A DNA stretch of 64,000 nucleotides from Membranipora membranacea (GCA_914767715.1 OU612067.1:11036001-11100000); one strand, 5' to 3'; positions 1 to 12,605 are shown, counted from the stretch's first letter. Notes: generated by a model not told the origin, from the sequence alone. Made by a program: numbers and translations.

Positions 1-539
1 ACACCATAGCTGCTGATTTCTGTGTGTGATGTTCGAAGTTAGAGATTGAAAAAGAATATAAATGGATTTACTGTTTGCGGTATAAACCAGCTATTGTTAT
101 TAAACAAGTCATCAGTCCACCAACTATTCCCTGTGTTATAAAGAGTTTATACCTAAATCAATTTCTGATGAAATGAATGCAGACATAAAATTCACAACAA
201 AGCAGTGGGATCTGCATGAAAAAATACCCTATAATTTGTTGCATTAACAACGTTTTTTTCAGTTTTCCTAAGATAATGAACCTGTGTAGAAAAATAGAAT
301 GTTACTTTGAAAGTCCAATAGAAAAAGTTTAGCTACAGAACCAAACAAATTTGCAGATAATCTAAAGTGGCATGCAGAGCAGAACAAACCCTTATTGTAG
401 GCCAATGTAAGATCAAGGTGAGATTACAAAGATCTTATTAACAGTCATATTGCGCTTTGATGAAAGTTTTCTAAATAATGCGGGAGTATTCACAGCCCTT
501 ATGTCTATTGATATGCTAGTTCAAATTTGTAAGCCTAAG

Positions 540-800
540 ATAATGATATCCATCACTTTGAATTGTAGACCTTGCTTTGAGGAACTTTTGATTTTAATCT
601 AATAATATTCTATTCACCAGTATGCCAATTTATCAAGACTCGCCCGTCTGGTTTTTAAATACTTTGGCACTAGAACGATTGACACTTGAGGAACTTTTTA
701 TCTGATTCTCATGCCTTTTGTGAACCACTGGTATGAAAATCCAGGACTCACATCTGCTTGTTAAATGTTTTGTCATTAGAATTATTGGCGCAGAACGAGG
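540..800 (-). repeat. dispersed repeat R1, inverted copy
   Basis: The reverse complement carries the hallmarks of the direct copies further right: AATGACAAAA, a run like ATTTAAAAA, and AAGTTCCTCAA at two places. These two cores suggest that two partial units lie head to tail within this copy. Similarity was judged by eye, so the edges are approximate. Confidence 0.5.
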
Positions 801-1739
801 AACTATTCCCCCAGGCACTCCCATTTGTTAATTGATACCTTATCATTGTATACCTCTTCACCAGTTTTCCGCATACCGAACATGGTCCAAATTATAACTT
901 CTTTTTCTGGGTCAACAATAAACTGACAGCAGATCAATTGAAGGCATATACATTATGGCACCTCCAAAATAAATAGATAACTTTGTTTGCATATATGACT
1001 GACCTAGGATAGGACGTTTCCTCGAGAATAATAGAACTACAGGGTCTCTTGCTTTGTTCGCTTTCCATTTACTTTTGACAGAAGAAAGAGGTGTAGGGGG
1101 TAACAAGATGAATAATGGAATTTGCAACCCTCCATCAATTTTAGCAAATTTTATGCATAATCCACCTTCATCAATTTACACAGCAGTGCAGATGTTGTGG
1201 GCTCTGACTTTTACAGAAGCTAGAATGAGGCTTCAGCTAAGATAAGTGCCAATAACAATTCAAACTTTTCAAAGCATAATTTGCTCTAGAATTGTAAGCG
1301 TATCAATCACAAAGGACTGAATTGCGAAAAATGCCAAATAAGTAAGCCAATAAGCACCAAATACATGAGATATTCAAGGTAGTCATCTGTACGCCATTAT
1401 TTTGTTAAATGATATAAATTAGGGATTTCCTCCATATAATCTTATACCTGGCTGCAATTGAATCATTTTAAACCAATCATAATGGGTTTGCCGCTTAATC
1501 AGCCTCATTGCTGACCTGAACTCTTTATTGGCATCAAAGCATACTGCAGCTTGATCTAATTTTAGTTCTTGCCTTTATCTTGTTGTCATACCAATTTTTT
1601 ACTTGTCATGATGGCTTTATTAGCCACTCAACTGACACACATGCGGCTTACTTTCTAGCTTTACAGCAGCTAAACATATCACAAATTCTATCTCAGCATT
1701 GTCTTACATTGACTAGATTAAATGCAGTCGATTAGTTAG

Positions 1740-2065
1740 ATCAGGTTCAGGTCAGCAAGAAGCTGAACATGCAGAAAACATAATTATGTTATGATGACTG
1801 GCATGATATAATGAGATATTTGAAGAAGTTCCTCTAATGTCAATCAAAGATAACAGCAAGTATAAATCATGTTAAATGTTTTGATTCAAATATCAAATAA
1901 CAAATTAAAGTATTTGGGGGGAAAATTCATCAGTTGTCAATCACAATGACAAAGTAGTTACGAAGCAAACACAAGTTTTGATACTTCAGTCTACTGGTCA
2001 TCACAAGGTCATCAGACTAGATACTAAAAGGTTCCTCAATAAGTCAAAATTGAACATTGAACTGC
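1740..2065 (+). repeat. dispersed repeat R1, copy 1
   Basis: This copy contains GGTCAGCAAGAAGCTGAACA, then a GACTGG...GATATAATGAG block, then a TCAGTCTACTGGTCATCA block ending in GGTTCCTCAATAA. The same blocks recur in the same order at 2075-2640 and 3205-3760. No coding capacity is visible. Confidence 0.55.
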
Positions 2066-2074
2066 TGTTAGTAA

Positions 2075-2640
2075 AGGGCTTAGGTCAGCAAGAGGCTGAA
2101 CATGTGGATAACATGTGTTGTTATGACTGGTTTGATATAATGAGACTATTGAGGAAGTTCCTCAAATGCCAATCATGTAAACAGTGGTTAAAGATCCTAG
2201 CAGATATTTTTCAGCAAGCGTTCATAGATTAGAGAAACCATTTAACATAAATAACAAATGAAAGTGTTTGGGGAAAAGTTCCTGAAATGTCGGTCACAAT
2301 GACAAAATATTTAAAAAGCCGACACGAGTTTTGACACTCCAGTTTACTAGTCAACAAGGGGTCATGAAAATCAAATAAGAAGTTCCTCAATTAATGAAAA
2401 TACAATAGACTTATACTCAATTGGCTCACCGCAAGCTACAGTTTTATACAATAAATACAATTCACAAGGTCGAAAGTCACAGAATCAGAATCAAAACAAT
2501 ATGTTGTAACGTTAAAAGCCCAGTCTTGAGATATGCTGTTGTTGCTTCTTTGCTATTTGAATCGATTGACAATAATAACAGTTTATGACACAAATCATTT
2601 TAACAGTCAATTGATTTATATAATTGATCAACAAAATATA
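2075..2640 (+). repeat. dispersed repeat R1, copy 2
   Basis: This is the longest copy. It runs from AGGTCAGCAAGAGGCTGAAC through GACTGGTTTGATATAATGAG, TTTAAAAAGCCGACACGAG and AAGTTCCTCAATTAATG to a CAAGCTACAG block and a TCTTGAGATATGC block. All of these reappear in order in the copy at 3205-3760, and the spacing is similar. An open frame at 1978-2232 lies across the copy 1/copy 2 junction and looks fortuitous. Confidence 0.55.
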
Positions 2641-3204
2641 TAGTTGAATTCGGTCAAAAAAATTCCCAAATTTATAGCTAGGGTATTGTCTAGTACCAGC
2701 ATCACCTGCGAACAATTAAAGCTTTACACCAAACTCTTAAGATCTGGACCCAGACGTTTGAATGCAAATCATTGTATAATGGATCATAATCATTGCCAAG
2801 TTATTTTAGGTAGACAAACTCATACACTGCTTACATGATATTCTATGATTTTCTTGATTATTTTTATACTGTGAACATTCTAGTGTCTCACAACCGGCCA
2901 ACAGTTTGCAAGGCATAATTTTTACACTCTGTGTTTTGTTTGTACCTGCTTGTATTAAGATTAGATTAGTAGATTATTGATATTTCAGTGTAAATCATTG
3001 ACTGTGTTAAATCTAGTCAGTGTAAGATATTGCTTAGGGGATTAGTGATGTGTTTAGCTACTGCCAATATTAACAGTAGGTCAAGGGATGGGTTAACAAG
3101 TAGACCCAATATAATATGAAGAACTTGTAGCTATCAAAACCATCAAATTGAGTAAACTAGATAAAAGTGAGTGTTATAGGCACATTTAACTGCTGCTTAT
3201 AAAG

Positions 3205-3760
3205 AGTTCAGGTAAGCAAAGAAGCTGACCATGCAGAAATCCCATGTTATTACATGATTGGTTAAATTTAATCCAATTGCAGCAGTGCAAATGATGATCA
3301 ATGTCACGCAGACATTATAAACTTGAGAAAGAATTTAACATAATGATCACGAGTATAAATGATGATAAATATTATGATGCAGCTGTCATGTAACAATAAT
3401 GAAATTGTATTGGGAAAAATTCCGAAATTGTCAATCACTCAATGTCAAAATATTTAAAAAGCTGACACGAGTCCTGATAATTCAACCTACTGGTCATCAA
3501 AGGGTCATATGAGTTGGATAGAAAGTTTTTGCAATAAATGGAAATACAATAAACTGAGGCTAATACTAAATCTGCTCACAGCAAGCTACAGTAATATGCA
3601 ATCGATAAAATTCTTAAAGGCCAAAAGCCACACAATTATTTGATACATATATTGAAACATAAAATTTCCAGTCAAGAGAGATGCCTTTGTATCTTCTTTG
3701 CCCATTTAAATTGGTCGACCAAAATCACAGGTTTATCCTTCAAGATATTTAATGTTTCGC
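3205..3760 (+). repeat. dispersed repeat R1, copy 3
   Basis: This is a direct copy of the unit at 2075-2640, with shared blocks AAGAAGCTGACCATGCAGAA, TTTAAAAAGCTGACACGAG, GGTCATCAAAGGGTCAT and CAAGCTACAG. Its first part contains ATGATTGGTTAAATTTAAT. That resembles the ATTGG plus TATA arrangement in front of the lectin gene at 6.4 kb. Confidence 0.55.
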
Positions 3761-4689
3761 AGTAATGCATAAATGGGTAGCAAAAAATTTGCTACACATC
3801 ATCAGCTATTCACATGACGCAGTGCTGTAATCGGGTTGTGTTATATGCTGTGTCATTCCAAAACTTTACGATTTCGGCAACGCTCAGAACAGGGAATAGT
3901 GGGCAGGTAGGGCTGAAAATTGTTGGCTGAATGTGTAGGAGCATAGAGCAACTCCGTAAATCCTGAGACGGGTTATTATGTATCTGTGGTTCAAACTCAG
4001 ACCCAAAGGGTGTATACCCCATAGACTTAATATACTACCTAGACAGACCAATAGCATTCAATACTGTCCCACTTAAATAGCGTGACATGACGTAATTAGT
4101 TTGTGCTGTGAGCCATAATTTACTATATATCCATCAATGTAATAACGTGAAAAATCAAGGGACGCTGGGCATGATGTCAGCCCCTGTCTAGCCCCTTATT
4201 ATTCAAACACAAAGAAAATTGGCGAACGTATGTAAAAGACATTTCCCATTACGAGATGGTATTAATAATTTGTCCCCAGAACCAGAACTTTTTATGATAA
4301 GATACAATCATTGGCCAATAAACACTGAAATAAACACAGCCATTTACCCTCAGCACTTCCTTCACTACTATAAAAATGTAAAGAACACCTATAACACAAG
4401 ATCACAAATATTTTCTTGGATGAGCCAGATCTAAGCACCAGCAACACCACCATCACCAGTTTTTCCTTAAAACTATTCGTAGTTGTGACTAAACACAACC
4501 AGTCTGCTCAAATTGGATTGCTAATTTTATTGTCGCTCACAAGGAAGAATAGATCTGTGCTGTTAAATGAGTATGCAAACTACAGATAGCTGTTGTTCCT
4601 GAGTATGTATGATGAATCTAGAGTATGTGACAATAACTTAAAATTATTATACTTCAGTACTATAGTCAAAATCTAATGGCCTTTACCCT

Positions 4690-4760
4690 GGGCAAACTTA
4701 ATTTTGCCGATGCCGGTAAGGTTCTTTTAGTATATAAATGTGATATCGGCGTCGACAGTG
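4690..4760 (+). repeat. direct repeat D1, copy 1 (with TATA-like box)
   Basis: The block GATGCCGGTAAGGTTCTT, with flanking AAACTTA.TTTTGCC and TGTGATATC, occurs here and again at about 5205-5272. This copy alone has TATATAAAT at 4731-4739, about 120 bases ahead of a possible signal-peptide exon at 4859. Confidence 0.6.
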
Positions 4761-4858
4761 AATGTCTATTGCTTCCCAGACCTATACACAGAAACAGCAG
4801 CGTGAAAAAAAAAGTTATTACTGAGATGTCTTTAACTTTTTAAGCATAATTCCGTCCG

Positions 4859-4905
4859 ATGAAGACCATCCTCTTTTTAGTCGTGTTGTTTTCAACTGTG
4901 CAAAG
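4859..4905 (+). CDS. possible first exon of a small secreted protein
   Basis: From the ATG at 4859 the frame reads MKTILFLVVLFSTVQ, a compact signal-peptide-like stretch (Lys, then a hydrophobic core). It runs into a possible donor AAAG|GTATCC at 4906. A TATA-like box lies at 4731-4739. I could not fix any downstream exon: an acceptor near 4944 would give about 34 codons before a stop, without a recognisable domain. It could be a small secreted peptide gene, a relic, or chance. Confidence 0.22.
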
Positions 4906-5204
4906 GTATCCTCTCGCCTACATACCATCTATTGCCCACCAAAGTGCAGGACAGGAAAGCATTTAAAGAGCTTTTTTCCATACTACATGTCAGCTCACAA
5001 CAGAATTTATAATGTGCATTTTCATGTACCAATCCAATCCTATCGCCTGTTAATACAATGATTGTTATTATAAGCCAAACCAAACCAGAACACGTCATCA
5101 TCTGAGCAAATGGAAATACATGTAGTGATGAAACTACAGAGGAAAAAGGATGGAAGCATGTGACTCTTATAATTTCCAAAACTGGAAAATGAAATACCCT
5201 GGCC

Positions 5205-5272
5205 AAACTTATTTTTGCCAATGCCGGTAAGGTTCTTGGAGTCGTTGAGTTTATCAATGTGATATCCCCGAT
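5205..5272 (+). repeat. direct repeat D1, copy 2
   Basis: This is the second copy of the block at 4690-4760 (ATGCCGGTAAGGTTCTT core). The TATA-like stretch of copy 1 is replaced here by GAGTCGTTGAGTTTATC. The copies lie about 515 bases apart in the same orientation. Confidence 0.6.
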
Positions 5273-5464
5273 ATAGATGCTCTGGTGACCAACCAGATCA
5301 AGACACTTGGACTACGGTACATACACGATGAAGAGCACTTTATCAATGACTTTCTAACTAAATGCCCCTCAGGTCGCTACCGCACCGTTAAATATCGGGG
5401 TACATGGGGTAGAGACAGCTTTTTAAGACATCTCATACATACACTTAATAATATACTATTCTAA
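5249..5464 (+). CDS. unrecognised open frame, possible terminal exon or element fragment
   Basis: An open frame of about 71 codons ends at TAA 5462-5464. It reads through DIDALVTNQIKTLGLRYIHD and later RYRTVKYRGTWGRDSF. The composition is protein-like (regular Leu and Ile, charged residues, one Cys) rather than low-complexity. There is no start codon at the head and no strong acceptor was identified. I do not recognise the family. A mobile-element remnant or the last exon of a gene with distant 5' exons are both possible. Confidence 0.25.
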   Translation, partial: VYQCDIPDIDALVTNQIKTLGLRYIHDEEHFINDFLTKCPSGRYRTVKYRGTWGRDSFLRHLIHTLNNILF

Positions 5465-6305
5465 AAACTTTTTATACAACAGAGATCTGATTTTTCCATG
5501 TTTTTCTTTCTTGTCAGTATTAACAACGTATTTCGTGACAAATTTTTGTCTATGATAGTAATAAATCCATCCATCCATATCACGCATCGCTCAACACATA
5601 CACAAGTCAGGGAGCTGAATTGTTTGCGCTATAGCCAGTGGATTGACTGTGATCTCCACTCTCGCTCTTGCGTGCCTTTTTTGGGAGGGCCAAGCTTGCA
5701 ATGTTTGCAATACATTAGATCTATCTCAGACTCACTTTAACCCTGCAGAAATTAAAATATTTTACCAGTATTGAAGGCATGATTCCCTTTCAGCGTTCTA
5801 CCACCCTCTCCCCTGAGTAGTTTACTTATCATCACTTAATCCCCTCAATCTTATCCTTACAAGGATTATAAAGAAATGAATTAAATGCTGTCCACAAAAC
5901 ATAGTGAGGGTGTTGAACCCAAGCTGTCAAGCGATAGGATAACTTAGCTTATGTCTTCACGGCAGTGCCCTTGCCAAATCCATACATATTCGCTTACCGC
6001 CTTTTGTACTATGCTTTGTGTGGCTTGTTTAAGCTAACTGCCTGACAGCACAACTTATGATTTATTGATCATTTGTGAATATGCTGTTCATAGTTTGAGA
6101 GTTGCTCCAAAAATCTTGAGTACCAATGACCAGTAATTAAAGATCTGTCACATACAACCAAACCAAGTTGTATAGCTGCTAGTATGTGATGGATGACTAT
6201 ACATGTGTCAAGGTCAACAAGAAAATTTTTAGCAGAAGCTGAAGTGAACTATCATTATCTACAGATGTTTGCAGGCGAAGAGCAGAAGATGAACAAAGCA
6301 GGACC

Positions 6306-6346
6306 CTGATGATTGGTTGACCCAGTTTGTCTTAGCGACTATAAAT
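6306..6346 (+). promoter_or_regulatory. core promoter of lectin gene 1: inverted CCAAT box and TATA box
   Basis: GATTGG at 6311-6316 is followed about 21 bases later by ACTATAAAT (TATA 6340-6346), about 97 bases upstream of the ATG. The same order, with slightly different spacing, precedes the lectin copy at 12.7 kb. A looser version precedes the lectin gene on the minus strand at 24.3 kb. Confidence 0.6.
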
Positions 6347-6436
6347 GATTATAGTACATCATTAATTATACCACAAGCTCATTGAGCTCAGAGAACATCT
6401 TGTCTACTTGATAAAACCCTACCTCACTGTTTGAAG

Positions 6437-8296
6437 ATGGTCACTGTCTCAATATTGGTTCTACCTATTGTCGCTGCAACTTTATTTGTCATACCAGGTA
6501 TTTATTCACTATCAAAGAGTCATAAATTAGTTTGAGTAGGGTTCAAACACATGCATTGAGTGTTTATAATATTGAATTTGAAGTCATGACAGATTCTAAT
6601 GCGTTATCGTTCAACAGTTTGACAGCGAATATGTTTACAGCTTCATCTATCACATTCCAGATACTTCAATTTCGTGTGCAACAACTTTTAAGTGAAATAA
6701 AGAGGTTCAACAATCCCCTTCCATTTCCACAATTGACTGACTATACAAGTTGGATAATGATGGGTGAAAATCAATTATCTGTGTTGCAGGTGTATTTGGA
6801 ACATGCCCCGGTGGCTGGAAACCTTATGCTTGCAGCAACAACTGTATTAAAAAGTTTTTCTATTCAACGACATGGTCCGTGGCCAGGGCATCTTGCAGGA
6901 GTCACGGTGCAGAGTTGGTGACAATAACTAATTGGGAGAAGAATAACTTCATTAAAGGATTTCTGCGTCCTCATAGTATGTTTGAATATTATGAACTATA
7001 TCCTCAGATATTTTAAGAATTGTTGTGGTATAATTTGAGTTTTGTAACATAAACGGTGAAGGTTGTCTCAAGCAGATTGCATCATCGGAATTTTCCGAGT
7101 GATCTTGTGCATGTCCCCCAAATTGTCCACCTGATCAAAATCTACCCATGCAACGGTTAAACAAATTGTAAATCTTTACCATCAAGTGAAGCACACTCTG
7201 CACCTAAAGTTTCATAATACCTTTCATTCACTCTTAACATAATTTAGATGAAAATATTGTGGAATTACCAAATCTTGCACCAGCATGACTATAGAGCCAA
7301 TGATCAACTCTATTCAACTCATTGTGTTGCTGGTATCAGAAGCTAACACAGTGAATCGTGTTAGCCAAAATTTGGATCAATATAAGATTGTCAACAAAGC
7401 GTCCCTTGTTTAAGACAAATTGGGCTGAGGCCACTTTTACTCAAAATTGATTTATCCTAACTAATCTGTGATTTTCTCTTGTACTAAGACAGCAAGAGGT
7501 TGATAGTCTTTTGACCATAAAGTTCAGCTGTTTTAGCTGGGGCTGGATTAAATTAGTTTTCCAGTTTTTCACACATTTTCAAACCATTGACATACAGGCA
7601 GTTGATTAGGATGCTGTATTAGAGATTAACAGTGGATTAATGATGCAATGCTTTATCTGATTGAAAAGCACCTTAACTGTAAGGTGAAACAGATTATAGC
7701 AAACAAATTTCTGAAGATTAGTCTTAATTAATTAATATTTAATAGGGTTTCGTTTGATTTGAGGAACATTTTTGTTATTGCTTGTACAATGAAATGAAAA
7801 ACAGAATCAAAATCGCATACTGGTTGTTAAAATTTTTTAATGCATATTTTTTCGAAAGTGCACAAGATCACTGTGTTAGGGTATCGGTGAAACCTTGTGT
7901 TTCAAGTTTGATTTTTGCGTGCATTTTTTGAGGTCATATATGATGGTAGAATTACAAGCTATAAGATTTAGATGCATATTTATTATAACATTCTCTTATC
8001 CATGCAAAAATATACCAAGCCGTACTTAAATTCTTTGCTGCCCATTATATGTCTGTACTTTTGTTTACATAGGAAATAACTGGTGGACAGCCGCCAACAA
8101 ACATTACGGATATTGGAGATGGGACGGCATCACACACGACAGAGTCAGTTACAGCGACTGGAATCCAGATGAACCCAATAATTTAAATGGACAAGAAAGA
8201 TGCATGGGACTGTGGTATTCAATGGATGGAAGATGGAATGATGATACGTGTTGGTCTACGCACTTCTATGTCTGTGAAAAGAGAGCCAGTACTTGA
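6437..8296 (+). CDS. secreted C-type lectin, EPN/WND type (lectin 1)
   Basis: Three exons, 6437-6497, 6790-6975 and 8073-8296, join in phase to 156 aa. Residues 1-20 form a signal peptide (MVTVSILVLPIV core). The rest is a single C-type lectin domain opening with CPGGW. Exon 2 carries the WSVARASCRSHGAELVTI block typical of the family (first helix, first long-range Cys, then the beta strand). Exon 3 carries the Ca2+ site 2 motif EPN at 116-118 and WND at 137-139, plus the closing Cys 126, 142 and 150. In this family EPN with WND marks calcium-dependent, mannose-type sugar binding; the sugar preference is inferred, not shown. It is probably secreted as an opsonin-like or structural lectin. TATA and CCAAT boxes lie upstream, and AATAAA is at 8454. 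The model is intact, with no frameshift. Confidence 0.9.
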
Positions 8297-8453
8297 TTTA
8301 AAGATCCAGCCCTCAGAACCATTTCAATGTTTGACTTCTACACTAAACAACTATCCTTATTGCCTGTTGCAATTGTAATGGTTACTTTGTGTCATTAAGT
8401 CTCATTTTTATTACTGCTAAAGTCATTGTTTTTATCTTAAATTAGTTCAATTT

Positions 8454-8459
8454 AATAAA
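8454..8459 (+). terminator. polyadenylation signal of lectin gene 1
   Basis: AATAAA lies 158 bases after the stop codon at 8294-8296, in an AT-rich stretch and followed by a T-rich segment. It is the first canonical signal after the lectin stop. Confidence 0.6.
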
Positions 8460-8499
8460 ATCTGTTTGCACAACATGTGATCTTTCTCTATTGCTTGCT

Positions 8500-11400
8500 G
8501 TAATATGGTATAATACAAGGCATCCGTTCTCTAAGAGAGAACAATTCTAATCTAGAACAGGGTTAGTAAAATTATTTTTTATGAGCTCTATTCTGCTGTC
8601 TATGAGATTGTTTGGCATGTTATGGAACTGTGTAGCCCAGTAATTGTTTTGAGGAAGAAGATTCACTTCTTTAATAAGGGACAAGGAATTTTTCTCCAAC
8701 TGATGTCATCTATGTCGTAGGAATAAACCTGTTATCAAATACCGAATGGATATTATCGGGTGAGCACTCTTTTACCTAGCAGGTTGTTAAGGGGTTAAAT
8801 ATGTGTCAAGATATAACCAGAAGAACTGTTCGTATATGCACATGCTGAGTGTTATGGTGACAATAGGTATCAAACCAAACTGAATACACAGCAGCTGCAT
8901 CATTAAAAAGCTCTTATCATAATTTTCTTCTTTTACTGGCAAACATTTACTAAGCATTGGTTTCTGTGCTTTAAGTGCTATGCCATTTAGAGATCGGCCC
9001 TAGTAAAGTAACAACAAAAATAACGATGGTGAATTAAAATTCATTATCAAGGGAAATGGATTAACGCTGAGTGGTGCATTTTACGGGAAGAGTGTAAGAT
9101 CAATTAGTCTAGGTGGAGAGAGTTATCACAGGCAACACAGTGAAGTCTGAAAATAGTCGACGGTCAAACTACCCTGTGAAAAACTAGCAACTAGTCAACT
9201 TATTGCCATCAATTAATCATCAAAAATGAATGAATGCAAAGTTAAGCAAATTTAGGACACTAGTGATAAAGTTGTGTATTGTTAACTCACAAACTTATCC
9301 CTAAAATATATAGGTTAATAGCTTGATTAAAATTGCTCATTATTACATATCCCATTCTATAACAAAATACAATGCCATATTTGAGATGAGGCTACTCTGG
9401 TATGACCAATGGTTGGTTTCTGTTCCTCCAACATGCCAAGGGTAGTTCATAAATGAGATTCAATTGCTGTATCAATTTTGCTGTATCAATAAAAGGGAAA
9501 AATCTTTTTGTGACACATGTAAGGGAGTTTTAGTAGGAGGACTAACAAGGACCGTCATCCTGAACACACATGTGTACAACTATCTATGAGTGTGTTCAAT
9601 AAAGGGAAAATGACAGACATCATTGTGAGTCAAAAATGATCACAGACATTCTTACTATTTTGAAAGAGACATACCTTAGAGAGGTGGCAAATAATTTATG
9701 GAGAGTTGTCTTTTCAACATCAATGTGAGCGTAACTCTAAAGTTACATGGAGCTGGATACAAATGAATTACAAGCAATATCTTCATAAACGCATAAGATT
9801 TTTGTAAACTATAAAGAGAGTGTGTTTCTATATTACATAAGTGACAAACAAGATCAGCAGTCAAAGAACCAGAAGAGCCGGAGGGATCCACAACATATAG
9901 CGATTATCTAGATCAAGAAGGTCTGATTGATACGGATGTAGCTCTTGTATCACAGCCCAGCAATATGGTGCGTAACTGCTGTGGCAAATAGAGTATAAAC
10001 ACTGAAAGACTCAGAATAATACTAGCAATGTCAACATATCAGGGTGATGGGATTATTTTCCCCAGGAAAAGGCAAAGGTAAAATACGAGGATGCAGCTTA
10101 TGCTCGCTCATAAAGGGATGTCGCATACAAAGTCATGTACAGGATCCAACATGTACTTGGATGTAGGTCCTTGCAAAGTCATTGTTGTGGTGGTCATAAA
10201 TCCACCAACGATTGTAAAATGGTTGGATTATTTAACACTGTAACTACAACAATGTACAGTGAGAGCAACATTCACAGTCGTGCTCAACGCCATGTATACT
10301 CTCAGTATGTTCAGTACTGCCGCCAAGCTTACAATAAGTTCACGTAGACTAACCAAATTTATGTTGCTCTCAAAAATGATTGAGATTACTTGGTCGAGTC
10401 AAGTGTCTGGTCTTAGGTATTTTAGGTAGTTTTGGTAAATTAATTGGACTTTCTTTAACAAATACTTTTAGGTATGAAGGCCAATTACTGACCCAAGGCT
10501 ATTACTATTAGGTATTTCTTACCTAATACATTGGGTATTTCCATAGGTGTAAACCTAACACCTATGAGTAATCCTCGTCTATTATTTACTAGCAATATTT
10601 TACATGGTAGTATCGATACTATTGTATAGGGTACTATTGGGTATATTGATCCAAATAGAATAGCCGGACGGTTTCTGAAATACAACAATATGCATAAATG
10701 CTCAAACGTTTTCCATGTGAACTCGCTCAAGACTGTTAATTTTCTTCAATTACAGAAGGAGCAAAGGTGTCAGGAAACTGCTCGCTGGAGCAGATGTTGA
10801 GATTTGTAACTGGTATGATGTGGGAGTATGCAAAGCAGATGAACATATCGGATTGTATAAGAAAGCCTGATGGTCTTTCAAAATCAGGCCCAAGAGACTT
10901 TTTAAACCATAAGAGCCTGCATACAGATATTGGCAGTCCCCTTTCATCTCAGCCCAGGCCTCCAATAGCATCCTAAGTTGGAATGAAATCATCCAAATGA
11001 TTACAAAACAAAAGATAGAGTGATCAGTAAATAATTTTTGACCATACAAAACCTCAGAATTTTTCCTAGCTACCTTAAGCTGGCGCTACCCTATGTATCA
11101 CATATTATCACTTAATTATTCAAACTGGTACTCTTTACATGATAATGCCAAAGATCTGGTTAAAAACGAAAGTTTTTTATCCCAAAAGCAGGCAAAAGAG
11201 ACTATCATATTCCAAAATCATTACGTCCAAAAGCCTCAATAACCTCAATTGCAAAGGAAATCGGTGCAAATCTCATGAATTGAAGGTGAATAAAAAGAAG
11301 CAGAGTCTCTGCTGGTAAAAATGCAAACAAAATACTTGCCACCTATAATCAACATTTTTGACAATCAGATTCAATGCCAAAAAGATTGACATGGCCACAC

Positions 11401-11640
11401 CACATGAGTTAAAAAACTCAAAAAGCTCTGTATACCATGTTGATGTGTAAAAACGCAATCAATAAAACATAGGGAGTTGGCCTGAAGCAGATATTTTGGA
11501 TCCTACAATCAATAGTATATTGCCTGGTTTGTAGCAACATACACTTTAGTTCAAACACGGATAATCAAATTAGTTTGCCACCTGAATATTGAGTTTTCAT
11601 TTCCGACAAGAGAAGACTGCAAAAACTCCACTGTTTCGCT
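8500..11640. other. intergenic, no gene seen
   Basis: Open frames are short and lack supporting splice sites or domains. Around 10.4-10.6 kb the motif TTAGGTA and variants recur several times. At 10.77-10.88 kb a plus frame reads GVRKLLAGADVEIC. This faintly resembles an ankyrin-repeat remnant but stops soon after, so I do not call it. Confidence 0.5.
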
Positions 11641-11654
11641 TCAACACTTTGCTA

Positions 11655-12100
11655 CATGTGTCTACACTGATGGGTCATCTCATGAATTTAGTGTCGGAAC
11701 TGGTATTATCATCCAACAAAAACAGGTAGAATCAGATGGCAAATATTGTACTGATGAGCAAATCACAATACAAAATGCAACAATATCACAAGCAGACACT
11801 ACTGGAATTCCAATGTCTAACATTATTCTTGAATGCTCGCTATAATGGCAGACAGCCTCTCTTCACTCAGTCTCCAGTCCCTTCAAAACCCTGAAGGGAT
11901 ACACAACTTAAATACCCTTGAGAAGAGTAACTCCATCACTCTTTTCTGGGTCCCCGACCGCTCTGGGATCAATAATAATGAGCATGCTGATGAGCTGGCT
12001 AACCTTGGAGGTGTGCTATCCTTAACCCTCACCCCCTATTGCTTAAACAGGCATAAAACAAAAAGCCAAAGAGCTAGCTGTCAATGCTTTTGAAGACTTT
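11655..12100 (+). mobile_element. decayed LINE fragment: RNase H domain
   Basis: A frame near 11665 reads TDGSSHEF, the first catalytic Asp motif of retrotransposon RNase H. Further on come ADSLSSLSLQSL (third-motif helix) and FWVPDRSGINNNEHADELAN, which corresponds to the WVPGHxGIxGNExADxLA block near the end of the domain. Stops and a frame change separate the parts, so this is a relic. RNase H domains of this type are found in I/Jockey-like non-LTR elements; the exact clade is not resolved. Confidence 0.75.
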
Positions 12101-12605
12101 TGAACTCCAAACATTGCACACAAAAAATTACCATAACAGACATATCAAGAGTCAAGATACCCTGTAGAGTATGATGTAATAATCTGGTGTTGCCAGTGCA
12201 AACACTGCTGTACATACTGTATAATCTCAAGCTACACTGTCACACAAGAATTACAGAGAGCCCAAACAATTATTTGTGTATTTGGCCAATCTTTATGTGA
12301 CAGTTTTCCTCAAATTTATTTGGCATTTTATGACCGAGTGAATGGATTTTGCAGGATCACATCTGCTTTGAACAAAACTAAATATTTACATGATTAACAT
12401 TCAAAGAACTTCACCCAAATTTCTGTGATTGTCACTTCAGGATATCCACCCAAATTTCTCATGGCTGCATTTGGATCATATCCAAGCACTTGTCATATTA
12501 TGCTTCCCTACATCTCAATACATGTATGGCTGACATAAGTTTTCCGCATGTTGATTTTTTTTAAAATTTTATCCGCTTGTTGCTAGGTCAAAACATCTAA
12601 CTAGT

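Larger units (their letters stand above)
1..4680. other. gene-poor stretch with dispersed repeats
   Basis: I found no coding region here: open frames are short and none has matching splice sites or a recognisable domain. The recognisable content is copies of one dispersed repeat family, listed separately at about 540-800 (inverted), 1740-2065, 2075-2640 and 3205-3760. The stretches between copies are AT-rich with no feature I can name. Confidence 0.6.

Noticed and set aside
4892-5257. 121-codon minus open frame with a hydrophobic stretch
   Set aside because: No promoter or splice partners; covers a duplicated non-coding block (D1), so probably chance.
6532-6921. 129-codon plus frame across intron 1 and exon 2 of lectin 1
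   Set aside because: Out of frame with the lectin exon 2, whose coding frame is certain from the CTLD motifs.
10767-10976. Open frames and a faint ankyrin-like stretch (LLAGADVEIC)
   Set aside because: Only one partial unit, quickly closed by a stop; similarity too weak.
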